DNA from: Topomyia yanbarensis
Lineage: Eukaryota > Arthropoda > Insecta > Diptera > Culicidae
Length of the DNA stretch: 64,000 bases
Reading direction: 5' to 3'
Assembly (NCBI RefSeq): GCF_030247195.1
Contig: NC_080671.1
Span: forward strand, 411,628,044 to 411,692,043
The notes beneath the pieces were generated by a model. It was not told where the DNA came from and made no database searches. It saw only the letters and a program-made list of their open reading frames with translations. A program made the translations under genes and the position numbers. Shown piece by piece: positions 1 through 12,100 of the stretch (position 1 is the first letter of the stretch; each line of letters begins with the position of its first letter).

Positions 1-179
1 CGATACGGCGATTATTTTTATGGATACCAACCACCATCACCCGCCCCCTTCAACCCCCTACTCTCCTCGTGATCGGGCGATGTCGATGTCAGCTTCGACT
101 GTTTTCCCGGCAGCTCCAACAGCAAACGCCAAACGTTTCCGGCGGAATGTTTTCCTTCGATTGGACACTCTGCTTTTCG
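1..179 (+). CDS. possible 5' coding exon of an unidentified gene (weak)
   Basis: From an ATG at 20 an open frame of 53 codons plus one base runs to a very good splice donor at 180-181 (TTTTCG|GTGAGTACC). The peptide is rich in His, Pro and Ser at the start, then basic (KRFRRN), and resembles no family I recognise. Upstream sequence is outside the window, so an in-frame upstream start or a 5' UTR exon is equally possible. I found no convincing downstream partner exon in the following 2 kb. The evidence is only the donor and the higher GC content of the first 180 bases; it could be chance. Confidence 0.25.
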
Positions 180-2440
180 GTGAGTACCATAACCCTATAC
201 CATAACTTTGCGTCGCACCGCACCGCTTCCGGCTAGTGTTCAATGTACGTATACCGGATTTTTATATTCCTACTTACTACCACCGTATAGCCATGCAGTT
301 GATCGTTTGCGACATGGCATTACTGTCATGTTTGCATCGACCGGTAGCCCGACTTGATATCGGTAAACCGGATATTGTTGGGGAGCGGTCCGAGAATTAG
401 CTGAAAATTTTATTGAATCTTCATTGCGAGAAGTGGAAACATAAATTCAGCTAGTAAGATCTTGCTAATAACTAATTACATGGGAATTAGTTGTATCTTG
501 TTTTAGAAAGGAAATCTCAATATCGTGTCCACATTACTAAATCACGTTACGTAATTCTTGATTAACCCAAGTAATCCCGTCCATGCCCAGCTCACTTCAA
601 AGGTCTTACCCACCGCCGTAGCAGTGGTGTTTGTCCAAATGGAAACATGTGTTTTTAAGAGGCTCCCATAACGGACTGTTTCAGTGTACTGCTATCGCTA
701 TCACTCCGATCCCATCGTTGTTCCACGGGCTCGACAATTTCGCAAAGTCGAAGTATCAACCCAGGCTGAACATGTTCATTACGTCAGCTATGCGAATTTC
801 GGTCATGCATACATATAGCTATAGTTTCCGTTAAGAACAGGAACACCGCCGTAGCTAGCTGATGGTGCAGCAGTCTAGTAGCGACGAAGCAATGAAATTT
901 TACTGCCTAGGGAAATTGTCCCGGGGAACACTGCTGCCTATATGTGATTCGATGTTTTTCTACGCTCTACTACCAATAGGGAAGTAAAACGCTGTGAAAA
1001 TTACGACACTTTGTTACTATGAATGAGCGGAACGTGGCGGCTTGCGTATTACTCTATTGCAGATGATGTTAAAATGAATATTGCACCAGGGCAATAAAAG
1101 ATTGTAACAAAGTCCGACTGTTAAACGAGTTCTGGAAGAGCGATCCACTTTGCAGGTTACTAATTCCTCTACATTTCAGATCTTCTCAGCGACGGCGACC
1201 TACGTTGTGATTATGGTCGAATTCGAGCTGGATGTGCCACAATTTTTTATTGACAGTTTAAAACCTTCGACGGGAAACCTAACCTCGCGAGGATTGATTT
1301 TAAACGACACCCACTAAAATAAATACACCTGCGACCCAAATAATGGTTTCTCATAACAAAACAATATCACAGCCTACATACAGCGGAGTAGTTAGAGTGT
1401 TATCTACAACCGCTGGCAAAGAATCGATGCACTTTCCTACGTGCTGTTTCACTTCTGCTCATCTATTTTGCCGACTTTAATAAGGTAGAACATCGTTGCT
1501 GAAAACCACAAAGAAAAGTTTTTCATTTTATTAATTTCCTCTTCCATTAGCACCGCGTGGGAAATCAGGAATGTTGCAAAAATGCGCCAGTAGTCTGCTT
1601 CAGATCTCGATGGAATGTTGCAGCTTTCCTGATAATTCTGTAACTATTTTAGCATTTCTTTCATTTAAAATAGGAATATGATTTGCAGCTTCCAACAGCA
1701 ATCTCTTCCGTTTGAGCCAGTGCTCTCATTCCAGTGGAAAACAAATAACAGAATCACATCACCTGAGCGGTGGTAACAAATTGGTGCACCTTTTTCACAC
1801 CTTCAGCCAAAGCGCAGCACTTCCGGCAGGTCTAGCGCTGATTGTAGGCGAAACTGAGCGGTGCAAGCGACCTACTCGTACGGGAAAGGATGCGGCTGCC
1901 GGGGATAGTTTTTACCGCACGTATCGGGTGCGAAATTCTACCGGCATACCTGAACAGAGCTCGAGCGGAGCTGTGCAGTGCAGTGGGCAAAAAGCAGAGT
2001 GAGAGCTACTGAGCAAGCTTTCAAGCGGAAGTTCACGTGCATTCTTTATCACCAGCGAACCAGATGCGTTACACTTTAGGTAACTGGTCTGTAGGAGGAG
2101 AGCTTGCAGCCTTCCGCTTCAGGACGTGACACACAACTTTCCCGGGCACAAATGCCAAATGCAGCAGAGCATTAGTAGTAGTAGCAGTAGCACAGCGCAG
2201 TACATCATACCTAATTACCCCGTCATCGACAATATATATCATTACAAGTGGGAGCTGCAATGGTTCTATTTTATAATTATTATGGAGTGGTTCGCGGAAA
2301 TTTCCGCCCTACGGAGACAGAGTCGTGTCCATGGAGGATCGTGAGATAAAAAGAGCTCCCGCTGATGTTGTACATTTCTAAACAGGAACTGCAATGCTGA
2401 GTCCTTAGTGTTGGCACTTGCGAAGCAGAAATGGACTGAA
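180..2440. other. noncoding, no feature recognised
   Basis: No open frame here has recognisable protein character; the open frames around 631-834 and 1712-2002 are short with no family motif. No tRNA, rRNA or strong repeat seen. If the donor at 180 is real, this is intron. Confidence 0.4.
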
Positions 2441-2442
2441 AG

Positions 2443-2754
2443 CTTAAAACCTGTTTTAATCCACCTAGTGGTGCAATTGTGCCTTTCTCATTTGTCCAAG
2501 CTACGATTCCATGGCTGGTTATGTTCAATACAATGCAATGGTGGAAATGTATATTACATATTCAGTACGATTTGCACATACATACAATGGATCGACAGCC
2601 ACGATCTTGAGATGCTATGTGTCGACACTGAAACATCGCTTAAAACTACCGGCGGATCAAGGAAGAGGATCCGGGGGGTCCGGACCCTACCGAAAATATT
2701 CAACTTGTTAAGAAATTTTAAACTAGTTTCAATTTTGAAGTAGCTACCCCTCAC
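2443..2754 (+). repeat. dispersed repeat, copy A (inverted copy at 50.89-51.1 kb)
   Basis: The block begins at 2443 with ACCTGTTTTAATCCACCTAG and runs through TGGTGCAATTGTGCC, then a GTTATGTTCAATACAATG segment and a GTCGACACTGAAACA segment. The same succession is found on the opposite strand from about 51100 down to 50890. Short open frames in both copies translate to matching peptides (for example the CLSHL and GYVQYN parts), which shows common ancestry and not coding function. The following bases to about 2870, with GATTGCATAACCTTTCTATA, may be part of the same element. I recall this as an abundant mosquito repeat but cannot name it. Confidence 0.6.
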
Positions 2755-2869
2755 TGGATACTCCTACCTGCGCATAAAAAAAGTAAAAAAATCGCGGCCG
2801 GGATTAGGTTGACGATTTTTAGAGTGATTGCATAACCTTTCTATATGAGAAGGGCAAAAAGGTGCCAAA

Positions 2870-3355
2870 GTCCAAAAAAATCAATTTTCATCAAAAAAAA
2901 TTTTTTTTTCGAGGTTTCATCAAATCTCAACGTTTTATGCATTTTAAAATCATTTGGCATCAAAAATGCAAATTCGATTGTGAAATATCCCTTACTCCCC
3001 CCTTTGAGAATTTTTCCGATCCGATTTTCGCATCCTACTCATTTATTAATTGAATCAAGATTTTTACCGAGTACACTATCATTTTGATGGTTAAATTTGC
3101 GATTTACAATGAATATACCATGTACCCAGTAAGCATTAAGCCATTGCACAATATCGGCTATACATTTGCACTAATTTTGCAGTGAAACTCAATGATAACA
3201 TTAACAATGCATTCAAGCTCTATATTAGCATCATAAAGCATACATGCATAGTCGAAATAGAGCATTATCGCTTGCTTTGTGCACGTATATAAAGCTGATA
3301 AAAGGGACATTTGGTGCCGCTACATAGTAAATATAAAGCCGATATAATGCTTAGT
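2870..3355. other. AT-rich noncoding sequence
   Basis: Homopolymer-rich (A and T runs around 2875-2910) and without recognisable coding. It separates the dispersed repeat from the GC-richer leader of the RTE element. Confidence 0.4.
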
Positions 3356-3506
3356 CGGTAAAGGCTGGGTAATGCGTAAGACAGAGCCTCTTCCCAGCGA
3401 CTCCTATCCCTACCTCCCCGTGTTACTGGCCGGGAACTACGAGCAACCTTAGAGAAGATCGGGTAACCAACCCCGGTGGGAACTTTGGTCGTATGCTGAC
3501 AGGGAA

Positions 3507-3527
3507 GGGGGGGGGGGGGGGGGGGGG
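3507..3527 (+). repeat. 21-base G homopolymer
   Basis: An uninterrupted run of 21 G lies in the presumed 5' region of the RTE element. Such runs can form quadruplexes and are error-prone in assembly, so the exact length is uncertain. Confidence 0.9.
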
Positions 3528-3818
3528 TTTGATGCAGCAAGCCTAAACGTCTGAGTGTCTGAGCTCCAGGAGGAACGGCTCAAAACAGCGTCTGTTCACC
3601 ATGTTAGGGGCGGCTGATCATCGTCCGAGTGCCAGTAAAGGACTCTAAGCTCAACTGTGCACTATGGTCCTCCGGAAAGTTAGGGGGTTGGTGTCAGGCC
3701 CTGCGAGCCAGCCGTAAAAAAACCAATTGCAGCGAAAAGTCAACAAGATAAGAATGCGAAGCGATACCAATGGCGACAACCACTGCGACGAAAAGGGACT
3801 AGCGATTGGAAGATCGGA

Positions 3819-6613
3819 ATGTGGAACTGCAGATCTCTCAACTCCATCGGGAGCACCCGCGTACTCGCCGATGTTCTCAAGGACCGCGGGTTCGGAATCG
3901 TAACGCTGCAGGAGGTGTGTTGGACAGGATCCATGGTGCGAAAGTTTAGAGGTAATCATACCATCTACCAGAGCTGCGGCAACACACATGAGCTAGGGAC
4001 AGCTTTTATTGTGATGGGCGATATACAAAGGAGCGTTATCGGTCGGTGGCCGATCGTCGAAAGAATGTGCAGGTTGCGGATCAAGGGCCGTTTCTTCAAC
4101 ATCAGTATAATAAACGCGCACAGCCCTCACTCCGGAAGCACCGATGATGACAAAGGCGGTTTCTACGCGCAGCTCGAACGAGAATACGACCGCTGCCCAA
4201 GCCACGACGTCAAGATCATCATTGGGGACATAAACGCTTAGGTAGGCCAGGAGGAATTCAGACCGACGATTGGAAAGCTCACCAGCTGACGAATGAGAAC
4301 GGCATTCGACTCATTGATTTCGCCGCCTCCAAGAACATGGCCATTCGTAGCACCTTATTCCAGCCTCCCTTATCGTTACACCTGGAGATCACCGCTACAG
4401 ACGGAATCGCAAATCGACCACGTCCTGATCGATGGACGGCACTTCTCCGACATTATCGACGTCAGGACCTATCGTGGCGCTAACATCGACTCCGACCACT
4501 ACCTGGTGATGGTTAAATTGCGCCCAAAACTATCCGTCATTAATCATGTACGGTACCGACGGCCGCCTCGGTACGATCTGAAGCGACTGAAGCAACCAGA
4601 TGTCGCCACTGCATACACGCAGCACCTCGAAGCAGCGTTGCCGGACGAGGGAGAGCTTTACGTGGCCCCTCTAGAGGACTGCTGGAGAACAGTAAAAGCA
4701 GCCATCAACAACGTAGCTGAGGACACTGTCAGGTACGAGGAACGGAGACGACGGAGCGATTGGTTCGACGAGGAGTGCAGAGCGGTTTTTGAGGAGAAGA
4801 ATGCAGCGCGAGCGGTAATGCTGCAGCATGGAACCCGACAGAATGTGGAACGATACAAACCGAATCGGAGGAAGCAGACACGCCTCTTCCGGGAAAAAAA
4901 CGCCGCCGGAAAGAAGCGGAGTGCGAGGAAATGGAACTGCTGTGCCGTTCTCAAGATACACGGATGTTCTACCAGAAGCTCAACGCATCCCGCAAAGGCT
5001 TTGGGCCGCAAGCCGAAATATGTAGGGATAACGACGGGAGCCTGCTGACGGATAATCGTGAGGTGATCGAAAGGTGGAAGCAGCACTTCGGCGACCACCT
5101 GAACGGCAAGGAGAATGTAGGTACAGATGACCAAGGCAACGGAGGATTTGACTACGTCAGTGCAGTTGAGAACGAAAATGAAACAACTCCCTCGTTGAGG
5201 GAAGTTAAGGACGCCATCCAACAGCTCAAAAACAACAAAGCAGCTGGCAAAGATGGTATCGCAGCAGAACTCATCAAGTTGGGCCCGGAAAAGTTGGCCA
5301 CTTGTCTGCACCGGTTAGTAATAGTAGTCAAGATCTGGGAAACCGAACAGCTACCGGAGGAGTAGAAAGAAGGGGTGAAAGGCGACCATTTGGAGTGTGA
5401 GAGCTTCCGAGCGATCACCATTTTGAATGCCGCCTACAAAGTACTATCCCAGATCATTTTCCGTCGTCTATCACCTAAAGTAAATGAATTCGTGGGAAGT
5501 TATCAAGCCAACTTCATCGATGGCCGGTCGACCACTAACCAGATCTTTACCGTACGGCAAATCTTCTATAAATGCCGTGAATACCAGGTCCCAACGCATC
5601 ACCTGTTCATCGACTTTAAGGCGGCATACGACAGTGTCGACCGCGTAGAGCTATGGAAAATCATGGACGAAAACAGCTTTCCCGGGAAGCTGACTCGACT
5701 GATCAAAGCAACGATGGACGGTGTACAAAACAGCGTAAGGATTTCGGGTGAACTCTCTAGTCCATTCGAATCTCGACGGGGACTGAGACAAGGTGATGGA
5801 CTCTCGTGTCTACTATTCAACATCGGTCTGGAAGGTGTGATGCGGCGAGCCGGGCTCAACAGCCGGGGCACGATCTTCACGAAATCCGGTCAATTTGTAT
5901 GCTTCGCAGACTACATGGACATTATCGCCCGAACATTTGGAACGGTGGCAGACTTGTACACCAGCCTGAAACGCGAAGCAGCAAAGGTCGGACTGGTGGT
6001 AAATGCGTCCAAAACAAAGTATATTCTGGTAGGCGGAACCGAAAACGACAGGATCCGGCTAGGAAATAGCGTTACGATCGACGGGGATACCTTCGAGGTA
6101 GTGGAGGATTTTGTCTACCTATGATCGTTATTAACGGCTGACAATAGCGTGAACCGCGAAATCCGAAGACGCATCATCAGTCGAAGTCGGGCCTACTATG
6201 GGCTCCAGAAGAAACTGCGGTCAAGAAAGATTCACCCCCGCACCAAATGCACCATGTACAAAACGCTTATAAGACCGGTGGTTCTCTACAGGCACGAGAC
6301 TTGGACCATGCTCAAGGAGGACCTGCAAGCGCTAGGAGTTTTCGAGCGACGGGTGCTAAGGACGATCTTCGGCGGTGTGCAGGAGAACGGTGTGTGGCGG
6401 CGAAAGATGAACCATGAGCTCGCTGCACTCTATGGCGCACCCAGTATCCAAAAGGTAGCCAAAGCTGGAAAGATACGGTGGGCAGGGCATGTTGCAAGAA
6501 TGCCGGACAACAATCCTGCAAAGATGGTGTTCGCTAATGATCCGGTTGGTAGAAGAAGGCGAGGAGCGCAGAAAGCACGATGGGCGGACCAGGTGGAACG
6601 TAATTTGGCGTAA
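3819..6613 (+). pseudogene. RTE retrotransposon ORF (endonuclease + reverse transcriptase), broken
   Basis: Encodes the APE-type endonuclease and reverse transcriptase that nick the target and copy the element RNA at the nick. Endonuclease motifs: MWNCRSL at 3819, catalytic Glu in TLQEVCW near 3905, GDINA at about 4228, and the SDHYL catalytic Asp/His near 4490. RT motifs: FIDFKAAYDSVD near 5607, GLRQGDGLS near 5780, and FADYMDII near 5904, where the second catalytic Asp of the FADD box is Tyr. The C-terminal part contains RWAGHVARMPDNNPAKM (near 6477), typical of RTE. Breaks: a stop at 4240-4242 (likely CAG to TAG), two compensating frameshifts near 4277 and 4360, a frame change near 4931, a stop at 5363-5365 followed by a small deletion, and a stop at 6122-6124 within an otherwise continuous frame. 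The reading frame is also open somewhat upstream of 3819, so the true start may be further 5'. The copy cannot be autonomous. Confidence 0.85.
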
Positions 6614-6720
6614 CCGACGTTGGAGAGCTGCAGCTACAAATCGAGTATTATGGAGGCAAATTGTTGATTCAGTGTTATCATGAAATTGATGTTGAACTAA
6701 ATAAATGAATGAAATGAATG

Positions 6721-7253
6721 CTATAATAATGCTATCCCGATTGATATAAATTTTTGTTATTTTAAACTACTAACGAGACCTTATTTATAACACAATATGT
6801 TACGGAAATTGCATTCTGTTATAATCTTGTCACTTCATTCTGATCGGGATGAGTTTATTCGTTATGCAACTCCTCTTAATGATTATATTCGACATACATA
6901 TTTCATTACATTCGAACATATACAATAGAGCCCAGGGAACAAAAACTGCGCAATTGCCGCAAGGGGCGAGGCAAGGTACTTACATTATTCATATCGTGTG
7001 AGAACGAAACTCCAATAAGGATACTCATTACAATGCATTGGAAAGGAGTCAATTACGATTTCAAACAGTATTTGTTCATCATACCGAAAAGAAAATCACT
7101 CCACAGTAATACCACAATATTTCGCTTTTTCTGTCATAATACTGGCTTTATATCAGAATATATGGCTTAGCGGCTTTATCAAACTACCCTATATATAGAT
7201 CTGAAACAGATATTGGCCTAAATAATTATGATGCTTATTGGTTACTTGGGTAA
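6721..7253. other. noncoding, no feature recognised
   Basis: Follows the RTE tail. AT-rich with no open frame of note and no structure that I can assign. Confidence 0.4.
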
Positions 7254-7698
7254 TTTTCATCGAACAGGTAACGACGACGTCAGAATGATCTGCGCACCAA
7301 CTTTTTAGCATTTTGCATCTATCCTGATTTTTGTTGGGAAATTGGTGCTATCGGAGTTTGTATGGATACAAACCAAGGTCTTTTTTCACCATAGTTTGGA
7401 TCGTCTTACGTGACACATTGTAGCCCTTAGCCATTTGGTTCATGGATCTGGCAAGATTGCGATATATATTGTTGGCCACAGTTTTAATTGGTAATACTTA
7501 TAGAACGAGACCTTTTCGATCCTGGACGACTAGATGCTCCACTTCACAATTTTCGCGATATCACTAAACATCAACATCATCAATTTTATCCAAACAGAAA
7601 ATATTTTCACCTACACTTGAATTTGATTTGTTCCTAGCGGTTTGCAACTGAATTTTGACAGATCAAAACAATGGGATCGTTTAAAAAAGCTACCCTGT
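7254..7698 (-). pseudogene. ITmD37E/mariner transposase, N-terminal remnant
   Basis: On the minus strand from about 7500 down to 7300 the conceptual product reads NLARSMNQMAKGYNVSRKTI and then KKDLGLYPYKLR and KMLKKLVRR. This is the second helix-turn-helix and linker of Tc1/mariner-type transposases, best matching the ITmD37E group known in mosquitoes. The DDE catalytic domain is absent, and frameshifts and stops interrupt the frame. The far end near 7698 reads, on the minus strand, ACAGGGTAGC followed by a T run, a possible terminal repeat next to a TA dinucleotide. A catalytic-domain fragment of the same family lies at 45.85-46.33 kb. Element limits are uncertain. Confidence 0.65.
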
Positions 7699-7844
7699 AT
7701 GATTGAAAAAAAACAAATCAGTGTGAAAATAATATGTTTTTACATAATCATTTATTGTGTTTCAGTTCTAATGCAAGCTAAATCACCACGCAAACGAAAA
7801 AATCACTCTATTACGAATTGCAGTAGAGGAGATTGCCCATTAAC
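7699..7844 (+). repeat. 146-bp direct repeat, left copy (flanks LOA element)
   Basis: Starts ATGATTGAAAAAAAACAAAT and ends GAGATTGCCCATTAAC. A copy one base longer lies at 12530-12676, with two substitutions and one A-run indel by my reading. It lies exactly at the borders of the LOA element, so it looks like an unusually long target-site duplication. Confidence 0.85.
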
Positions 7845-8662
7845 TGCGGCTGTTCGCCCATCTAAATATGGAAGCTGTTCTTCAATGTCAGCTTCTTTCA
7901 CCGAACAGCCTAGATAAGCCGTGTAGTGTCGGTAGTGGTTGTTTCAACCGACTAAGAATTACACTACGGACTACCTGTTTCAGTGGTAAAAATCTACCAA
8001 ACAGGGAACCCCAATTCCATAGTGTCATGCGACCCGTGCTATGGGTAAAATTGTTGAGGGGGTTTAAAACATTCTCAATGGCGAACGGAGCCTGGGAAGA
8101 GTCGGGCGAACTCCCCAGTATGCTGCATTACGCAGCGGAACGTTCACTCTACACACCGATTTTTTTTCACCGATGATCCACTTAATTTTGCCGAATTTTT
8201 GTTGGCTGGGGGTTTGCTGAGACTCTCGGCTGATGGTAGTTCGGTGAAGTTTTGTTGAGTTTCGATTATCAAATTTCGATGTGTACAGATGAACCTGCCC
8301 AGAGGCCGTGTGGTATCCGGCCTAGAATTGAGCCACTGGAGTCCTGCTCCCATGTCGTAGGAGGCGACTGAAAGTAGGAGACCCTAAGTCAAGGTGTAGT
8401 TCCGTGCCGAGGACTTAATGACTGGAGGGTCTAAAATATGCCAGTCGCGCACGGAGCGTTTTGGGTTTTGCCCTTGCTGTGTTATGCGAATCTCTGACAC
8501 AGTGGACCATTATTTTCTTCGCAAATCGTGGGAATCAAATGATCATGTCCCATTTAAACCTGATATGGCTCGCTAAATGCGTTAACATCCCAACTCGCTT
8601 GGTGTCCTCTAGTTGTTGTGCAATTTGTGTTGGAGATGAAATGTACAGTTCTCTAATCAAAA

Positions 8663-9118
8663 ATGGTTAGAATAGCACAAGTCAATCTCCAACATAAACG
8701 TACAGCAACTATGAATTTATCTCGACTCATGCAGGAAGGTAAAGCTTCCATAGCATTGGTTCAAGAACCGTATTTCCATAAAGGAAACTTCTATTTTGGA
8801 AAGTTACTTAACACTGCCTTCATTGCTTACAACAAGACAGGCATGACTAACCCACGTGAAATGCCTCGTGCTTGCATTCTTGCAAATAAGGCTATTGACG
8901 CGTGTCTCATATCGGAGCTCACAACTCGCGATATCTGTGTTGTCACAGTTTCACTGACTGTCGGAAACGTAGACAAAAAATACATATATTGTTCAGCATA
9001 CCTACCGCATAACGAATCATCTCCTTCTGATGATTTCAAAAGCGTTGTATCATATTGTAGCAGAAATGGGCTTCCGCTCATTATCGGCAGTGATGCGAAT
9101 GCTCATCACATCATTTAG
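8663..9118 (+). CDS. LOA element ORF2, endonuclease part (ends at an in-frame stop)
   Basis: Codes the amino half of an APE-type endonuclease that nicks genomic target DNA for priming. Motifs: RIAQVNLQHKRTAT at the start, ALVQEPYF with the catalytic Glu near residue 33, and GSDANAHH near residue 145. A TAG at 9116-9118 cuts it off; the surrounding reading (HHII-stop-GSSD) and the unchanged frame downstream point to a Trp codon mutated to stop. The second half of the endonuclease, with the SLSDHKY catalytic Asp/His, lies in the downstream open frame. ATG at 8663 is chosen because the conserved endonuclease start follows at once. With the downstream part, ORF2 is 1,215 codons, a normal LOA size. 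Confidence 0.8.
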   Translation: MVRIAQVNLQHKRTATMNLSRLMQEGKASIALVQEPYFHKGNFYFGKLLNTAFIAYNKTGMTNPREMPRACILANKAIDACLISELTTRDICVVTVSLTVGNVDKKYIYCSAYLPHNESSPSDDFKSVVSYCSRNGLPLIIGSDANAHHII

Positions 9119-9154
9119 GGCAGCTCAGACATCAATCTGAGAGGCTCTGAACTG

Positions 9155-12100
9155 ATGGAGTACATAAGTAGTACAAATCTCCATATTCTGAATGTGGGAA
9201 ACCGACCAACTTTTGCGAGGTCTGGGAGGGAGGAGGTGTTAGACATAACACTTTGCTCTGATAGAATTTTGCATGAACTGGGAAATTGGCAGGTTCCAAA
9301 TGAAACTGAACCGTCTCTATCCGATCATAAATATATATTTTTCGATCATTTTGATGTCACCTTCAATGTGGTGACATATCGTAATCCTAAGTCTACAAAC
9401 TGGGACCTCTTTTTGGAAAACTTAGCGACTAAATTTCATGGATATTTTCCAACAATTAGTCAACTAGACGACTTAGATGACGTCGTGGATACGACAAACT
9501 CATTCATATTAGCATCCTACGAAGAAGCTTGTCCACTTCGTACTGTTAAATCGACTAGGGGAACCCCTTGGTGGAGGGCTGAGCTTGAAAGAATGAAGAA
9601 AATTATGAGAAGAGCATGGAACCGGCGTCAGCGTGATGACTCCAGGGCTTTCAGGTCAGCTCGTAGTGCATATAAGAAATGTCTTAGATCTGCAGAACGG
9701 GCTGGCTGGCAAAGCCTATGCACTAATGTCTCTAGTCTGAACGAGACTAGCAAATTATATAAAATTCTCTCCAAATCGAATGATTTTCAGATGAACTCCT
9801 TGGAAACCAGAGATGGTGTTTATGTGACGGACGAAAAAGATGTTCTTAATTGTCTCTTCGACACACACTTTCCAGGTTGTATCGATCCGGAGTTGAACAA
9901 TGTTCACCGATCTCATTCTGGTGATTCGGACTCGTGGGCGTTAGCACGCACATTGGTTTCCACTGAATCGGTCAAGTGGGCGGTTGACAGCTTTGCTCCA
10001 TACAAATCACCCGGAAAAGATGGAATACTTCCCGTGCTACTGCAAAAGGGATTTGATATTCTTAAACATGTCTTGAAAAAGATTTTGCTTTCCAGTCTTG
10101 CTACCGGGTATATCCCGAAAGCATGGCGAGAAATAACTGTTAGATTTATTCCCAAAGGGGGGCGCTCAAGCTATGAAGAAGCCAAGAGTTTTAGGCCTAT
10201 CAGCTTAAGTTCTTTTCTTCTGAAAGCTTTGGAACGGATAATCGATCATCACATCAGGAACGTTAGTTTAGTTGAATATCCACTGCACAAAATGCAACAT
10301 GCATATCAGTGTGGGAAATCCACGATCACTTTGCTTCACGATGTTGTTTACAACATTGAGAAGGCCTTCTCGCTCAAGCAATCTAGCTTGGGTGTATTTC
10401 TAGATATTGAGGGTGCTTTTGACAATGTGTCCTTCCAGTCTATTCTGGAAGCTACGCACGGTCATGGGATACCTGCATGTATCTCAGGTTGGATAAACGC
10501 AATGCTTAGTAACCGCATACTTTGCTCGTCACTGCGACAGGCTGAGATACGGAAGTTGAGTATTTGCGGTTGTCCTCAGGGCGGCGTTCTGTCACCTTTG
10601 TTATGGAACTTAGTAGCTGACGGCTTGTTGAAGAAACTCAATGAGCTTGGATTTCCAACCTACGGGTTTGCTGACGATTACCAAATACTAATTACTGGAT
10701 TTTGCATCGGAACAATCTTTGACTTAATGCAACAGGCATTAAGAGCTGTCGAACAGTGGTGTCGACAAGTTAAACTATCAGTTAACCCAAGCAAAACTTC
10801 AATGGTTCTTTTCACGAAGAAGCGAATAACAACCGGGGTTCGTCCCTTGCAGTTCTTTGATTCTGAGCTACTGTGTGCAGATCAAGTCAAATACGTTGGA
10901 GTCATATTGGATTCCAAACTGAATTGGTCTGCTCACATTGAGTTCAGAGTCAAGAAAGCGTGCATGGCCTTCGGGCAGTGCAGACGAACTTTTGGAAAGA
11001 CCTGGGGTCTCAAACCTAAATACATCTATTGGATTTACACGACAATTGTACGTCCAATACTGTCATACGGATGCCTTGTGTGGTGGCAGAGGGGAGAGGT
11101 GATGACAGTCCAGTCAAAGCTAAACCATCTGCAAAGAATGGCGCTCATGGCGTTGACTGGTGCTTTCACCACGACTCCGACTGCTGCTCTTGAGGCACTT
11201 CTAAACATCAAACCATTACACATACACTTAAAACAAGAAGCACTATCATGTGCATACAGACTGCAGGTTACTGGGCTTTGGAACAGTAATCATGTTGATC
11301 TTGCTACCAGTCATACACGATTGTGGTCACAAATGGTTACATGGGGTGAAGATATTCTTGCTCCCAGCGATATTACACTCACTTGTAGTTTTCCTTACAG
11401 GACATTCCATGTGAAGATTCCCTCTCGAGAGAAGTGGTTGTCTGGCTTTATGGAAAGACAACAACAAACGCAAGTGGTTTGCTACACTGACGGTTCTCTG
11501 ATGGAGGGACGTGCTGGTGCTGGTGTCTACTGTCGTGAAATGAGATTGGAACAATCTCACTCACTAGGTAGATACTGTACTGTATTCCAAGCAGAAATCT
11601 TTGCGATTATGTGCGGGGTGCAATCGGCCCTTCAACTGAGTTTATCCGGCAGAGTTATAAACTTCTGCTCCGATAGTCAGGCTGCAATCAAGGCCCTTAG
11701 CTCAGACAAATCCCGGTCCAAGCTAGTGATCGCGTGCCGAACCCAAATCGAAGAACTAAGCATTGTCAACACTATCTACCTTGTCTGGGTGCCCGGACAT
11801 TGCGGTATTACTGGAAATGAATGGGCTGACGAATTGGCCAGGGCAGGTTCAGCGATTGACTTCGTTGGTCCTGAGCCCGCGCTGCCAATTTCGACAAGTT
11901 GGATAAGGGAAAAAATACGGTCCTGGGCTTCGTCCGAGCACCGCAATTATTGGAGAAATCTACAAACGTGTCGCCAAACAAAGGCGTTTCTAGAACAACC
12001 ATGCCCAGTGGTTTCGAAAAATCTCTTACATTTTTCAAAGCTCCACTGCGGCATGCTGACCAGGGCTTTAACCGGCCACTGCAAACTCAATTATCACATG

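Larger units (their letters stand above)
3360..6720 (+). mobile_element. RTE-clade (JAM1-like) non-LTR retrotransposon, degenerate
   Basis: A single ORF of the order endonuclease, reverse transcriptase, short C-terminal domain without RNase H, as in the RTE clade. The 5' limit is not certain: GC-rich leader-like sequence begins near 3360. The 3' end has a short repeated tail (AAATAAATGAATGAAATGAATG-like) near 6700-6720, as RTE elements carry in place of poly(A). The copy is full length or nearly so but dead (see the ORF entry). No clear target duplication was found. Clade assignment is from motifs; JAM1 is the Aedes RTE I am reminded of. Confidence 0.8.

Noticed and set aside
4658..5311. 217-aa minus-strand open frame
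   Set aside because: Antisense shadow of the RTE reverse transcriptase region.
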